Shown: piece after piece, positions 25,176-34,143 of the stretch
How the letters are laid out: each line of letters opens with the position of its first letter
Position numbering within the stretch: the first letter of the stretch is position 1
Assembly (NCBI RefSeq): GCF_030068475.1
Contig: NZ_JAQOSP010000053.1
Location: 1 to 52,770, forward strand
Direction: 5' to 3'
From: Roseofilum acuticapitatum BLCC-M154
GTDB lineage: Bacteria; Cyanobacteriota; Cyanobacteriia; Cyanobacteriales; Desertifilaceae
DNA length: 52,770 nucleotides
Program-made: the position numbers and the translations under genes
The notes under the pieces: model-generated
Told to the model about the DNA's origin: nothing
Databases searched by the model: none
Seen by the model: the letters and a program-made list of their open reading frames with translations, nothing else

Positions 25176-26000
25176 TTATGAGACGCTTTCTTGTAAGGTA
25201 TCACTGAGCTTAACCCAGTTTTCTAGGCTGAGGTCTTCAGCACGAGCTTGGGGATTGATGTGGAGTTGCTCTAGAATGGTAGCCAGGCGATCGCTCTCAA
25301 TCATCGATTTTAAGTTATTCCGTAACATTTTCCGTTTGGAGGAAAAGCCTAGAGTGACAATTTGTTCTAAATGACGGGGGTTAAGCGCGGGTTTTTCTAG
25401 ACTTCTGGGAGTTAAGCGAATGACGGCTGATTCGACTTTGGGAGGGGGATAAAAGGCTTTTGCGGGTACAGGGCAGATGAGTTCACAATGGGCTAAATAC
25501 TGGACGCGAACGGATAGCGCACCAAAGGCTTTGGTACTGGGATGGGCAACTAGGCGATCGGCGACTTCTTTTTGTACTAATAAAACAATGCTATCATAGT
25601 TTTTGGGCACAGGTGAAGCAATTTTGCCCAAGAGTTTTTCTAAAATGGGCCCGGTAATATTATAAGGAATATTAGCGACTACCTTATTAAGATTTTTAAA
25701 TAAGGGATAAGGAGAAAGTAAATCTTCTAGGTTTAAGGATAAGATATCTCCTTGTAAGAGGAGAAAATTTTGCTTTTCTCTAAACTTTTTGGCTAATTTT
25801 TTACACAAATCTCGGTCAATTTCTACAGAAACTACAGCCTCTGCATGGGTAATGAGTTGACGGGTTAAAACTCCCATTCCTGGGCCAATTTCTAAGATTT
25901 TATCGCTGGCTTGTAAATTGGAAGCTGCAACAATTTTATTCAGAATCGATTCACTGTTGAGCCAATGTTGGGCAAATCGTTTGCGGGGTTGAAAATTCAT
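25176..26000 (-). CDS. rsmA: 16S rRNA (adenine(1518/1519)-N6) dimethyltransferase
   Basis: RsmA (KsgA) dimethylates two adjacent adenines in the 3' hairpin of 16S rRNA during 30S maturation. The 274-residue product has FAQHWL near the N-terminus. The SAM motif is ILEIGPGMGVLTRQL (about 36-50), VEIDRDL follows, the catalytic motif is NIPYNI (about 113-118) and VESAVIRL is present. The C-terminal KRKMLRNNLKS helix region is intact. Upstream, 26007-26017 carries ATCAAGTCCGG, resembling the end of the nearby MITE. It ends 4 nt beyond that element's right terminal repeat. Confidence 0.95.
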   Translation of the reverse strand: MNFQPRKRFAQHWLNSESILNKIVAASNLQASDKILEIGPGMGVLTRQLITHAEAVVSVEIDRDLCKKLAKKFREKQNFLLLQGDILSLNLEDLLSPYPLFKNLNKVVANIPYNITGPILEKLLGKIASPVPKNYDSIVLLVQKEVADRLVAHPSTKAFGALSVRVQYLAHCELICPVPAKAFYPPPKVESAVIRLTPRSLEKPALNPRHLEQIVTLGFSSKRKMLRNNLKSMIESDRLATILEQLHINPQARAEDLSLENWVKLSDTLQESVS

Positions 26001-26091
26001 GTTCTATCAAGTCCGGTTAAACCATTCAAAAAGCCTCCCCTTAACCTCTAATATAGTATCTACGAGTGGGGAGGCTAGGTTACTTAATACC

Positions 26092-26634
26092 CTACTGCAA
26101 ATAACCCATTTCTACTAATTTATTCCAGACTTTATCCACACTTTCAGATAACTCTTCGAGATCGGTGCGGCATTCAATTTCGGGGTTTTCTGGGGGTTCA
26201 TAGGGGTCAGAAATACCGGTGAATTGTTTAATTTCTCCCGCTCTAGCCCGTTTGTATAATCCTTTGACATCCCGTTCTTCACAAACGGCTAAGGGAGCAT
26301 TAACAAAGACTTCTACAAAATCCCCGATTCTCTGGCGTACTTCTTCTCGAATGGCGCGATAGGGAGAAATGGCAGAGACTAAAACAATGACCCCATTTCG
26401 GGTTAATAAATGGGAGACAAATCCAATGCGGCGGATATTTTCATCTCGGTCTTCTTTGCTAAAGCCTAATCCTTTAGTCAGGTTTGTGCGGACAATATCG
26501 CCATCTAGGACTTCTAATTTAACTTCAGCAGCGCGTAATTTTTTTTCTAGGGCTTGGGTAATGGTGGTTTTACCAGCGCCACTGAGGCCGGTAAACCAGA
26601 GTGTAACACCACGGTGATTCATATCGAAGAACAA
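26092..26634 (-). CDS. cysC: Adenylyl-sulfate (APS) kinase
   Basis: Phosphorylates adenosine 5'-phosphosulfate to PAPS in sulfate assimilation. The 180-residue, single-domain product has the P-loop GLSGAGKTT (about 16-24), LDGDIVR, RDENIRRIGFVS and the phosphate-carrying segment SAISPYRAIREEVR, with FTGISDPYEPPENPE near the end. An ATG four codons in (26622, MNHRGVTLWF) is the more typical start for the family. No other sulfate gene adjoins it; malQ lies upstream on the same strand, separated by a hairpin. Confidence 0.94.
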   Translation of the reverse strand: MFFDMNHRGVTLWFTGLSGAGKTTITQALEKKLRAAEVKLEVLDGDIVRTNLTKGLGFSKEDRDENIRRIGFVSHLLTRNGVIVLVSAISPYRAIREEVRQRIGDFVEVFVNAPLAVCEERDVKGLYKRARAGEIKQFTGISDPYEPPENPEIECRTDLEELSESVDKVWNKLVEMGYLQ

Positions 26635-26703
26635 GTTTTAGGATTTGGATCTACTGTACTATTTTCCGGTCAACTTGCGAAAGTCAGTAATGAGTAAGGA
26701 ACT

Positions 26704-26735
26704 GACAAGGGGCAATTGGCTCTCAGCCCCTTGTC
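26704..26735 (-). terminator. Hairpin downstream of malQ
   Basis: GACAAGGGGC and GCCCCTTGTC form a perfect 10-bp stem around a 12-nt loop, 9 nt past the malQ stop. No T-run follows on the minus strand, so it is a strong hairpin whose terminator role is probable rather than certain. Confidence 0.55.
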
Positions 26736-26743
26736 TTAAAGGA

Positions 26744-28258
26744 TTAGCGGCCGTAGGATTGGGTTAGGTGTCGCAGGCGATCGCCTAATTCATCACTCAA
26801 CATCCCTAGATTATCATAGCGCCAACGCCAGTTTCCCGCACTGACGCTGGGATCGTTCATCCGTCCCTGATTGTCTAAACTGAATAAATCTTGTAGAGGA
26901 AGAATTGCCCAAACTGCCACAGAACTTAAGGCTGTGCGAATCAACAGCCAAGAAATCTCAGTAATTTCTTCCGGGGAAGCATAACCGAGATATTGGGCTA
27001 AATGCTGTTTTTCTTTTTCCCCGGCGTTTTTCCACCATCCCACTGACGTATCATTATCGTGGGTTCCTGTGTAGACGATCGCGTTTTGGGGATAATTATG
27101 GGGTAAATAGGCATTATCTGCTCCACCGCCAAAAGCAAATAGGAGAATTTTCATTCCGGGAAAGTTAAAATGATCCCGTAATTCTTCCACTTCTGGGGTA
27201 ATAATGCCCAAATCTTCAGCTAAAACCGGTAGATTTCCCAAGGCTTCAGCCAAGGTTTGGAAAAATTCAAATCCGGGAGCTTTAACCCATTCTCCATTCA
27301 TGGCTGTTTCTTCTCCGGCTGGCACTTGCCAATAGGCTTCAAAGCCTCGGAAATGGTCAATCCTTACCACATCTACATATTGCAGGGTGGCTCGGAAGCG
27401 TTCAATCCACCAAGCATAATTCGTTTCTTGTAATTTATCCCAATCGTAAACCGGATTGCCCCACAATTGCCCGGTAGCACTAAAATAATCGGGGGGTACA
27501 CCCGCCATCCAAGCGGGTTCTAAGGTGTCCGGATCTAACTTGAAAATTTCGGGATTTGCCCAGACATCGGCGCTATTGTGGCAGACGTAAATCGAGACAT
27601 CACCGATAATTTGAATGCCTTTTTCGTTGGTGTACTGGCGCAGATTTTGCCACTGTTCAAAAAACTTGAATTGCAGAAATTGATGGTATAGGATGGAATC
27701 AGCAAGGGTTTCTTTTTTCTGAGTGAGGACTTCGGGATGACGACGGGCGATCGCCGATTCCCAATGATTCCAAGCTTGTCCTCCATTTTCTTCCATCAGG
27801 GACATAAACAACACATAGTCATCCAACCAACTCGCCTGTGCCTGGCAAAATTCAGTGAAGGCAGGATTTTCTTCTTCTGCTAACTGTTCCTTAAAGGTTT
27901 CATAGGCTTGTTTGAGGAAGCCATACTTATGGGGAATTACGCGATCGAAATTGACTCGGTTATCTGAAATATCTTCTCCACTTAGAGGGGTTAATTCTTC
28001 AGAATTTAATAATCCTTCTGCGGCTAATTGCTCTAAACTAATCATCAATGGATTACCCGCAAAAGCGCTGTAATTCATGGTGTAAGGAGAATGTTCATAA
28101 CCGGTTGGCCCCAAGGGCAAAATTTGCCATATTTTTTGCCCACTGCGAGCGAGGAAATCAACAAACCCATAAGCATTCTCTCCTAAATCGCCAATTCCAA
28201 AGGAACTGGGCAAGGAGGTTGGGTGTAATAAGATGCCACTTGCGCGTTCAAAAGCCAT
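26744..28258 (-). CDS. malQ: 4-alpha-glucanotransferase (amylomaltase)
   Basis: Transfers alpha-1,4-glucan segments between malto-oligosaccharides; it serves glycogen turnover in cyanobacteria. The 504-residue product is full length for GH77. It starts RASGILLHPTSLPSSFGIGDLG, has the nucleophile Asp in VVRIDHFRGFE, the acid/base Glu in LAEDLGIITPEV, and the transition-state Asp in THDNDTSVGWW. The WAILPLQDL and GRMNDPS motifs near the end are typical. It is divergent from treS, with 153 nt between starts, so the two glycan genes may be co-regulated. Confidence 0.96.
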   Translation of the reverse strand: MAFERASGILLHPTSLPSSFGIGDLGENAYGFVDFLARSGQKIWQILPLGPTGYEHSPYTMNYSAFAGNPLMISLEQLAAEGLLNSEELTPLSGEDISDNRVNFDRVIPHKYGFLKQAYETFKEQLAEEENPAFTEFCQAQASWLDDYVLFMSLMEENGGQAWNHWESAIARRHPEVLTQKKETLADSILYHQFLQFKFFEQWQNLRQYTNEKGIQIIGDVSIYVCHNSADVWANPEIFKLDPDTLEPAWMAGVPPDYFSATGQLWGNPVYDWDKLQETNYAWWIERFRATLQYVDVVRIDHFRGFEAYWQVPAGEETAMNGEWVKAPGFEFFQTLAEALGNLPVLAEDLGIITPEVEELRDHFNFPGMKILLFAFGGGADNAYLPHNYPQNAIVYTGTHDNDTSVGWWKNAGEKEKQHLAQYLGYASPEEITEISWLLIRTALSSVAVWAILPLQDLFSLDNQGRMNDPSVSAGNWRWRYDNLGMLSDELGDRLRHLTQSYGR

Positions 28259-28411
28259 AGTGATTACAAACTCTACAAGAGATACGGACGATTCGTCCTC
28301 TCCATAGAATAAGGCAAAAAGTGCCCGGCGATCGCTGGGACGGATTTGTTGTTTTTTTAGTCAGCTACTGATTTTCCCAGGCTACCCCTATTTTTTGCTT
28401 CAGGTATTAAA

Positions 28412-31400
28412 ATGAAAAGTCAAGAACATTGGACGATAGAAGAAATGCGCCACTCCATCCTCAAAGACGATCCCCTTTGGTTTAAAGATGCCATTATTTA
28501 TGAAGTCCCTGTCCGCGCCTTTGCCGATAGCAACGGAGACGGTATTGGTGATTTTGGTGGACTGAAGGACAAGCTCGATTACATCCAAGAATTAGGGGTA
28601 ACTGCTCTGTGGATACTGCCCTTTTTCCCTTCTCCTCTCAGAGATGATGGCTATGATATTGCTGATTACAATAGCGTCAACCCCATTTATGGAAACCTAG
28701 AGGACTTCAAAGAATTCTTACGGGAGAGCCATAAACGAGGGATTCGAGTGATTATCGAATTAATTGTGAATCATACCTCTGACCAGCATCCCTGGTTTCA
28801 GCGAGCCAGAAAAGCACCACCAGGGTCACCAGAGCGAGAGTTTTATGTCTGGAATGATAGCCCGAACAAGTATCAAGGCGCTCGGATTATTTTCCAAGAT
28901 TTTGAACATTCTAACTGGTCTTGGGATTCGGTGGCGAATTCCTATTATTGGCATCGGTTTTATTCCCATCAACCGGACTTGAATTATGAAAATCCGGCGG
29001 TGCAAAAAGCGGTTTTGGAAGTAGTGGATTTTTGGTTAGAGATGGGGGTGGATGGTCTGCGCTTAGATGCGGTTCCCTATCTGTATGAGGAGGAGGGAAC
29101 GAATTGCGAAAACTTGCCCCAAACCCATAAGTTTTTGCAAGATCTGCGGAGCCATATGGATACTAAATTTCCCAACCGCATGTTATTAGCGGAAGCCAAT
29201 CAATGGCCAGAGGATGCGGCGGCCTATTTTGGCCAAGGGGATGAATGCCATATGAATTTCCATTTTCCCCTGATGCCGCGTCTGTTTATGGCTCTGAAGA
29301 TGGAGGATAGTTTTCCGATCATTGATATTTTGCAGCAAACGCCCCAGATTCCGAATAATTGTCAGTGGGCGCTGTTTTTGCGAAATCATGATGAACTGAC
29401 TCTGGAAATGGTGTCTGATGAAGACCGGGATTATATGTATCGGGTGTATGCTCAAGATCCGCAAGCGCGGATTAATTTGGGGATTCGTCGGCGTTTGAGT
29501 CCGTTGATGGATAACGATCGCCGCCGGATAGAATTGCTCAATAGTCTGCTCTTCTCTCTGCCAGGAACTCCCGTCCTCTATTATGGGGATGAAATCGGCA
29601 TGGGGGATAATATTTATTTAGGCGATCGCAACGGAGTCCGTACCCCCATGCAATGGAGCGCAGACCGGAACGCCGGATTTAGCCGCACCAACCCCCAACG
29701 GCTCTATGCTCCCCCCATTCTCGACCCCGAATACCACTATGAAGCGGTCAATGTGGAAGCTCAACGGAGCAATACCAACGCTCTTTGGTGGTCAATGAAA
29801 CGGCTGATTGCCACCCGCAAACGGTTCCAAGCCTTCGGTCGCGGTAGCTTTGAATTCCTCTATCCTGATAACCGCAAAGTGCTTGCCTTTACTCGCACCT
29901 ATGCCGGAGAACATATCCTAATTGTCTCTAACCTCTCCCGGTTCGTGCAAACTGTCGAGCTAGATCTGACTCCCTTCCAAGGGATGAAACCCGTAGAAAT
30001 CTTTGGGCGGACGGAATTTCCCACCATTGAGGATGCTCCCTATTTTCTCAGTCTCAGTCCCTACGCCTTCTACTGGTTCACCCTACAGGTAGAAGAGAAC
30101 ATCATCCCCACCCCCGTCCCTGTTACTCAACTCCCGACCCTAGAAGTGCCTACAGGCCCCTGGCCGAGCGCGTTCTATCAAAATGAACCCAAAACCCGCT
30201 TTGAACTGCATCTGCCCCACTACCTGATGACTCGCTCTTGGTTTAAGGGGAAATCGCGCACGATTCAATCGACCCAAATCAGTGATGTGATTCCCATTGC
30301 TTACCAAAACCGGGAAGCGCAGATTCTGCTCATTCAGGTGAACTATACCGAAGGTTCAGCCGAAACCTATGCTTTTTCCATTGCTTATGAAGCCATCAGT
30401 GATGATGAAAACCCCCTTCATGGAGAGCATATGATTGCCAAAATCAATGTTCAAGAAGCGAGCGAAATGGGGATTTTATATGAAGCTAGTGCCGATCCAG
30501 ACTTCTTGAAATTTATGTTAGAGGCGATCGCCAACGGTTGGGAATATCAAGGCATTGAAGGCAAAGTCGTCCCCTATGTGTTCCAAAAACCGGAACAATT
30601 CGAGCAAGGGATTGAGTCCTTCGAGCCACACCTACTACGGGGAGAACACAAACATACCTCTATTATCTATAGCGATCCCCAAACAGAAGCCGATCGCCAT
30701 CATCTGGTTCTCAAACTTTTCCGACAAATTGAAGAAGGAATCAATGCCGATCTAGAAATTGGGGAATTTCTCACCCGCAGAATTAGCTCAGAGCTAGAAC
30801 CCAACCCCAAAACCTTCTCCCTGCGATCGGGGCAAATTACTCCCTTTTATGGCTCCCTAGAATATCGTCGCCCCGGTAAACCCTCCATGACCATTGGGGT
30901 ACTGCGGGACTTCATCCCCGATATCCGCGACGCTTGGTCGTACACCCTGGATACTCTGCGCGGTTATTTTGAGCAAGTGATGGCTACTCCCACCGAGATT
31001 GCCGATCTTCCCCTACCTACCCTCAAGGACTTCACCCTAGATGTGACCTCCAAACCCGACGACTTAGACAACGACGATCCCATTGATGAGATTCCCGAAG
31101 TCGTTTACTCCCTGATTGGGTCTTATCTGGGTTCTGCGGAACGTCTGGGCCAATATATGGCCGAGTTTCATCTGGCTCTAGCTGGCGATCGCGAAAATCC
31201 CCACTTTGCCCCAGAACCCTTTTCTTCCTTCTATCAACGCTCAATCTACCAATACATGCGGAATCTGAGCGGTAAAACCTTCCTGTTCTTGCAAAAGCGC
31301 CTCAACCGACTCCCAGAAGACCTGCAACCGGTTGCCATGGCCCTCATTAATCGCAAGGAACAAGTCTTAGAACGCTTTGGCTCGGTCATCGATTTGAAAA

Positions 31401-31936
31401 TTACCGCCCTGAGAACCCGTTGCCATGGGGATTATCACTTAGAACAAGTCCTCTATACCGGTAAAGACTTTGTGATTACCAACTTTGAAGGGGAAACCAA
31501 CCGCCCCTTAAGCGAACGACGGATGAAGCGATCGCCCCTGCGAGATGTAGCCGGAATGCTCCAATCCTTCCATTATGCTGCCAGTGTTGCCCTGCAACAA
31601 GAAGTCGATAATGGCATGATTGACCCCGAAAACCTCTCGGAAATGGAGCAATGGTCAGATTTTTGGTGCAGTTGGGTAAACCTCGTGTTTATCAAAGCCT
31701 ATCTGCAAACCGCCAGCCAAGGTAACTTCCTCCCCCACGATCCCAGGGAAATGCAAGTCTTACTCGACGCTTACATCCTAGAAAAATCGGTCTACGCCAT
31801 TTCCTACGAACTCACCCATCGTCCCACTTGGGTGAAAATTCCCCTTTCTCGAACCTTAAAACTCTTGCAAGTTCTCGATATGTCCTATCTTATCCCGCTC
31901 CTACAGTCCCGTAGCGCTTCGGGCGGTAATGGGTAA
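28412..31936 (+). CDS. treS: Trehalose synthase (maltose glucosyltransferase)-maltokinase fusion
   Basis: A 1174-residue fusion. Residues about 20-550 are a GH13 trehalose synthase that isomerises maltose and trehalose: YEVPVRAFADSNGDGIGDF, nucleophile Asp219 in GLRLDAVPY, acid/base Glu in LLAEANQWPED, and the late Asp in FLRNHDELTLE. Residues about 600-1174 match maltokinase (Pep2/Mak), which makes maltose-1-phosphate for the GlgE glucan pathway. Its catalytic motif reads HGDYHLEQVL (1005-1014) where HGDYHLGQVL is usual. The metal-binding DFEGE motif reads NFEGE (Asn1024), followed by TNRPL in place of ARPL. The kinase half may therefore be weak or inactive. A terminator lies at 32060-32086. 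Confidence 0.93.
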   Translation: MKSQEHWTIEEMRHSILKDDPLWFKDAIIYEVPVRAFADSNGDGIGDFGGLKDKLDYIQELGVTALWILPFFPSPLRDDGYDIADYNSVNPIYGNLEDFKEFLRESHKRGIRVIIELIVNHTSDQHPWFQRARKAPPGSPEREFYVWNDSPNKYQGARIIFQDFEHSNWSWDSVANSYYWHRFYSHQPDLNYENPAVQKAVLEVVDFWLEMGVDGLRLDAVPYLYEEEGTNCENLPQTHKFLQDLRSHMDTKFPNRMLLAEANQWPEDAAAYFGQGDECHMNFHFPLMPRLFMALKMEDSFPIIDILQQTPQIPNNCQWALFLRNHDELTLEMVSDEDRDYMYRVYAQDPQARINLGIRRRLSPLMDNDRRRIELLNSLLFSLPGTPVLYYGDEIGMGDNIYLGDRNGVRTPMQWSADRNAGFSRTNPQRLYAPPILDPEYHYEAVNVEAQRSNTNALWWSMKRLIATRKRFQAFGRGSFEFLYPDNRKVLAFTRTYAGEHILIVSNLSRFVQTVELDLTPFQGMKPVEIFGRTEFPTIEDAPYFLSLSPYAFYWFTLQVEENIIPTPVPVTQLPTLEVPTGPWPSAFYQNEPKTRFELHLPHYLMTRSWFKGKSRTIQSTQISDVIPIAYQNREAQILLIQVNYTEGSAETYAFSIAYEAISDDENPLHGEHMIAKINVQEASEMGILYEASADPDFLKFMLEAIANGWEYQGIEGKVVPYVFQKPEQFEQGIESFEPHLLRGEHKHTSIIYSDPQTEADRHHLVLKLFRQIEEGINADLEIGEFLTRRISSELEPNPKTFSLRSGQITPFYGSLEYRRPGKPSMTIGVLRDFIPDIRDAWSYTLDTLRGYFEQVMATPTEIADLPLPTLKDFTLDVTSKPDDLDNDDPIDEIPEVVYSLIGSYLGSAERLGQYMAEFHLALAGDRENPHFAPEPFSSFYQRSIYQYMRNLSGKTFLFLQKRLNRLPEDLQPVAMALINRKEQVLERFGSVIDLKITALRTRCHGDYHLEQVLYTGKDFVITNFEGETNRPLSERRMKRSPLRDVAGMLQSFHYAASVALQQEVDNGMIDPENLSEMEQWSDFWCSWVNLVFIKAYLQTASQGNFLPHDPREMQVLLDAYILEKSVYAISYELTHRPTWVKIPLSRTLKLLQVLDMSYLIPLLQSRSASGGNG

Positions 31937-32059
31937 TGGGAAAACCATCCAATTAATCCATAATTTCCCCTTCTTTTAGGCAATGCCCACCTTCTGAGAA
32001 ATATTTTTCAATATTTTAGATGGGTTGAGTGCTTGAATTAAAAACTTGGCGATCCGGTT

Positions 32060-32086
32060 AGGGGGTGAAAATCACCCCCTATTTTT
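32060..32086 (+). terminator. Rho-independent terminator after treS
   Basis: AGGGGGTGA and TCACCCCCT form a perfect 9-bp stem with a 3-nt loop, followed by ATTTTT. It stops + strand transcription about 125 nt after treS and sits just before the end of the convergent rhodanese gene. Confidence 0.85.
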
Positions 32087-32091
32087 GGGGT

Positions 32092-32535
32092 TTAAAAGAG
32101 GTTAGCTTCGGTGGTTGGGGCGATAGTTTTACGCCAGGCTTGAATGCCTCCTTCTAGACTGACGGCTTGAATACCGGCTTGTTCAAGGATTTGTTGGGCT
32201 TTGCCGGAGCGAAATCCGGAGAAGCAATAGAGGATGACGAGGCGATCGCCAGCTAATTGACGAATTTTGTCTATTCCTTCTCCAGATTCAATTTCAGCTA
32301 GGGGAATTAAGGGACTCTCGCCAATGCGATCTTGGGCGTATTCTTGAGGGGTGCGAACGTCGATAAAGAGGGCTTTTTGGGCTAAGGTTCCCGGTGTTTC
32401 AGCCACCAGTTGCCTCACCTGAGTGACACTGATTTCGGCGATCGCCTCTTGGGTATTACCGGGAAGGGCACAACCGGCGATCGAGGCACTTAAATATAAA
32501 CCAGATAGAGCTAAAATCCAGCGTTTGGCTTGCAT
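32092..32535 (-). CDS. Rhodanese-like lipoprotein
   Basis: From ATG 32535 the product is 147 residues with a lipoprotein signal: MQAKRWILALSGLYLSASIAGC, lipobox Ser-Ile-Ala-Gly-Cys with Cys22. A rhodanese domain follows (FIDVRTPQEYAQDRIGESPLI, active-site loop YCFSGFRSGK with catalytic Cys, SLEGGIQAWR). It probably transfers sulfur or acts as a thiol-handling protein at the periplasmic face of a membrane. An upstream in-frame start at 32646 would bury the signal peptide behind 37 residues of unlikely sequence, so I prefer 32535. Substrate unknown. Confidence 0.85.
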   Translation of the reverse strand: MQAKRWILALSGLYLSASIAGCALPGNTQEAIAEISVTQVRQLVAETPGTLAQKALFIDVRTPQEYAQDRIGESPLIPLAEIESGEGIDKIRQLAGDRLVILYCFSGFRSGKAQQILEQAGIQAVSLEGGIQAWRKTIAPTTEANLF

Positions 32536-32723
32536 AAGGGATAAGGGATAAATTCGATCTCCAGTATAGGGCGATCGTCTGTGGAATGAGGCAATAGAGG
32601 AGAGGAGTGTGTTAGCGACAGCGCAGGGCACGCAATTAAAAACCACAGAGACACGAAGGACACTGAGTAGTTATCGCCGGATACCCAACTTTAAAAACAT
32701 GGGAACTAATTTTCAGAAGTAGA

Positions 32724-33959
32724 TCAAGGCCGATTTGAATTACTTTCGGCAGAGTTTGGGGTTGGCGGATCTAGATGTCTCTCACTCCTAGCGGAAACTG
32801 TGATAATTTCCTGGGCAAATCTCTGGGAAGCTCCTATGGAGCCAATCCGTTCTTGGCCATTTTTAACACAAGTTTCTAGATACTGCCGATCGCCGAGAAT
32901 GTGCAAGATTTTGGCGGCTGCTTCTGCTAAAATAGCTGGGGTCGCGGGCCCTGTTCCTATGGTAGTAATGGATGGCCCTAACAGTCGCATTTGAGCTTCG
33001 GCAAACCGATAGGTGAATTGGGGCCCTTTACCGGCAATTTGCACAATGGGTTTCCCTAGTCCCACGGCTTGTTCTACGGCGGTTCCTGCCATACCAATCA
33101 CCAGATTACACCGGTGGAGAATGTCGGGAAAGGCATCAAAATGATAGTGAATCATAGTGTGGTTTTTGGTGAGTTTTCCGGGGCTATAATGCCAACCTTC
33201 TTCAGCCGCTAGGGTTTGTATTTGACTCTCTTTAAGATTAGGAACTAAGGCCGCTTGAAATTGTAGGAGTTTCTGGGATGAGAGAATTTCGCACAGGCGC
33301 AATTGTAGGGCAAAGTTTTCTAAGGCTTCAGGAAGACGACTACCGGGTAAAAGGGCAATCAGGGGTTGATTAGAGTCTAGGTTTAAGGGTTTTCCCGTTG
33401 GCGTTAGGGTATCCATAAAGGGACACCCGATAAATGTGGTGTTGGGGAATCCTTGGTGCTGTAAATCCCTGGCAGTCAAGGCATCGCGGGTATAAATTTT
33501 TTGGCATTGGGGCGATCGCAAACATTGGGCCGTCAACCATGGTAACTTAACCTTGCCCTCATAGTAGCTAGATGTAGACACCACAAACGCCACATAAGGA
33601 CGACCCGTTAACTGTGCTAACCCAATGGGGACAATATCCCCAACCGCCACCAACAGGTCACACTTCTGACTATAGCGCTGCACTGCCCGAATCTGCCGCC
33701 AAGTTAAGCCAATCAAACCCGAAAACAAATCTTTGAGCAGATAAAGGGGATTCATATACCATATCCCTCCAGAGGGTAGAGTCCGCGTCGGGCCAATAAT
33801 CGGCACATCCAAGCGGCGATAAGCTCCCCCTGCACCCACCAAAGGCATAGCCGCAACCTCCACCTGGGGATAATACCCTTGCAAAGCCTTAACAATTAAA
33901 CTGCCATTGAGGTCTTCCCCATGGCCATTACTGAGAAATAGGAGGGATGAGTGATGCAT
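32724..33959 (-). CDS. Lipid-A-disaccharide synthase-related protein (LpxB-like glycosyltransferase)
   Basis: A 411-residue cyanobacterial protein related to LpxB and other GT-B fold transferases. It begins LLFLSNGHGEDLNGSLIVKAL and has a nucleotide-sugar side pattern in the C-terminal half (ALLPGSRLPEALENF at about 210-224, NLVIGMAGTAVEQAVGLGKPIVQI at about 287-310). True LpxB makes lipid A disaccharide; this group is distinct and its product is undefined. In related genomes it is annotated simply as LpxB-related. No other lipid A genes adjoin it. It lacks membrane segments and would act at the inner face of the cytoplasmic membrane. Confidence 0.85.
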   Translation of the reverse strand: MHHSSLLFLSNGHGEDLNGSLIVKALQGYYPQVEVAAMPLVGAGGAYRRLDVPIIGPTRTLPSGGIWYMNPLYLLKDLFSGLIGLTWRQIRAVQRYSQKCDLLVAVGDIVPIGLAQLTGRPYVAFVVSTSSYYEGKVKLPWLTAQCLRSPQCQKIYTRDALTARDLQHQGFPNTTFIGCPFMDTLTPTGKPLNLDSNQPLIALLPGSRLPEALENFALQLRLCEILSSQKLLQFQAALVPNLKESQIQTLAAEEGWHYSPGKLTKNHTMIHYHFDAFPDILHRCNLVIGMAGTAVEQAVGLGKPIVQIAGKGPQFTYRFAEAQMRLLGPSITTIGTGPATPAILAEAAAKILHILGDRQYLETCVKNGQERIGSIGASQRFAQEIITVSARSERHLDPPTPNSAESNSNRP

Positions 33960-34021
33960 AGGATGAAACTCCCAGACGGTAAGTCAAGAGTATCAAATTC
34001 TCATCCCCATTTTGAAGCCAT

Positions 34022-34055
34022 AAAAAGGGCGGGTCTTGCCTAAAGCCGTCCCGCC
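34022..34055 (-). terminator. Rho-independent terminator of the REC-kinase gene
   Basis: On the minus strand GGCGGG...CCCGCC (34050-34055 with 34028-34033) forms a 6-bp G/C stem with internal complementarity, followed by C and TTTTT. It lies about 90 nt after the stop of the kinase at 34144. Confidence 0.7.
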
Positions 34056-34143
34056 ACCTGGTCACCAAGGAGAAACCATAAAGGGGTGACGAGGGACTCA
34101 TACAGAAAGTTCCCAACTGGGATAAAAATCCCCCTAAAATGGC

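Noticed and set aside
32536-32646. Longer N-terminus for the rhodanese lipoprotein
   Set aside because: It would place a clear lipoprotein signal peptide 37 residues into the protein.
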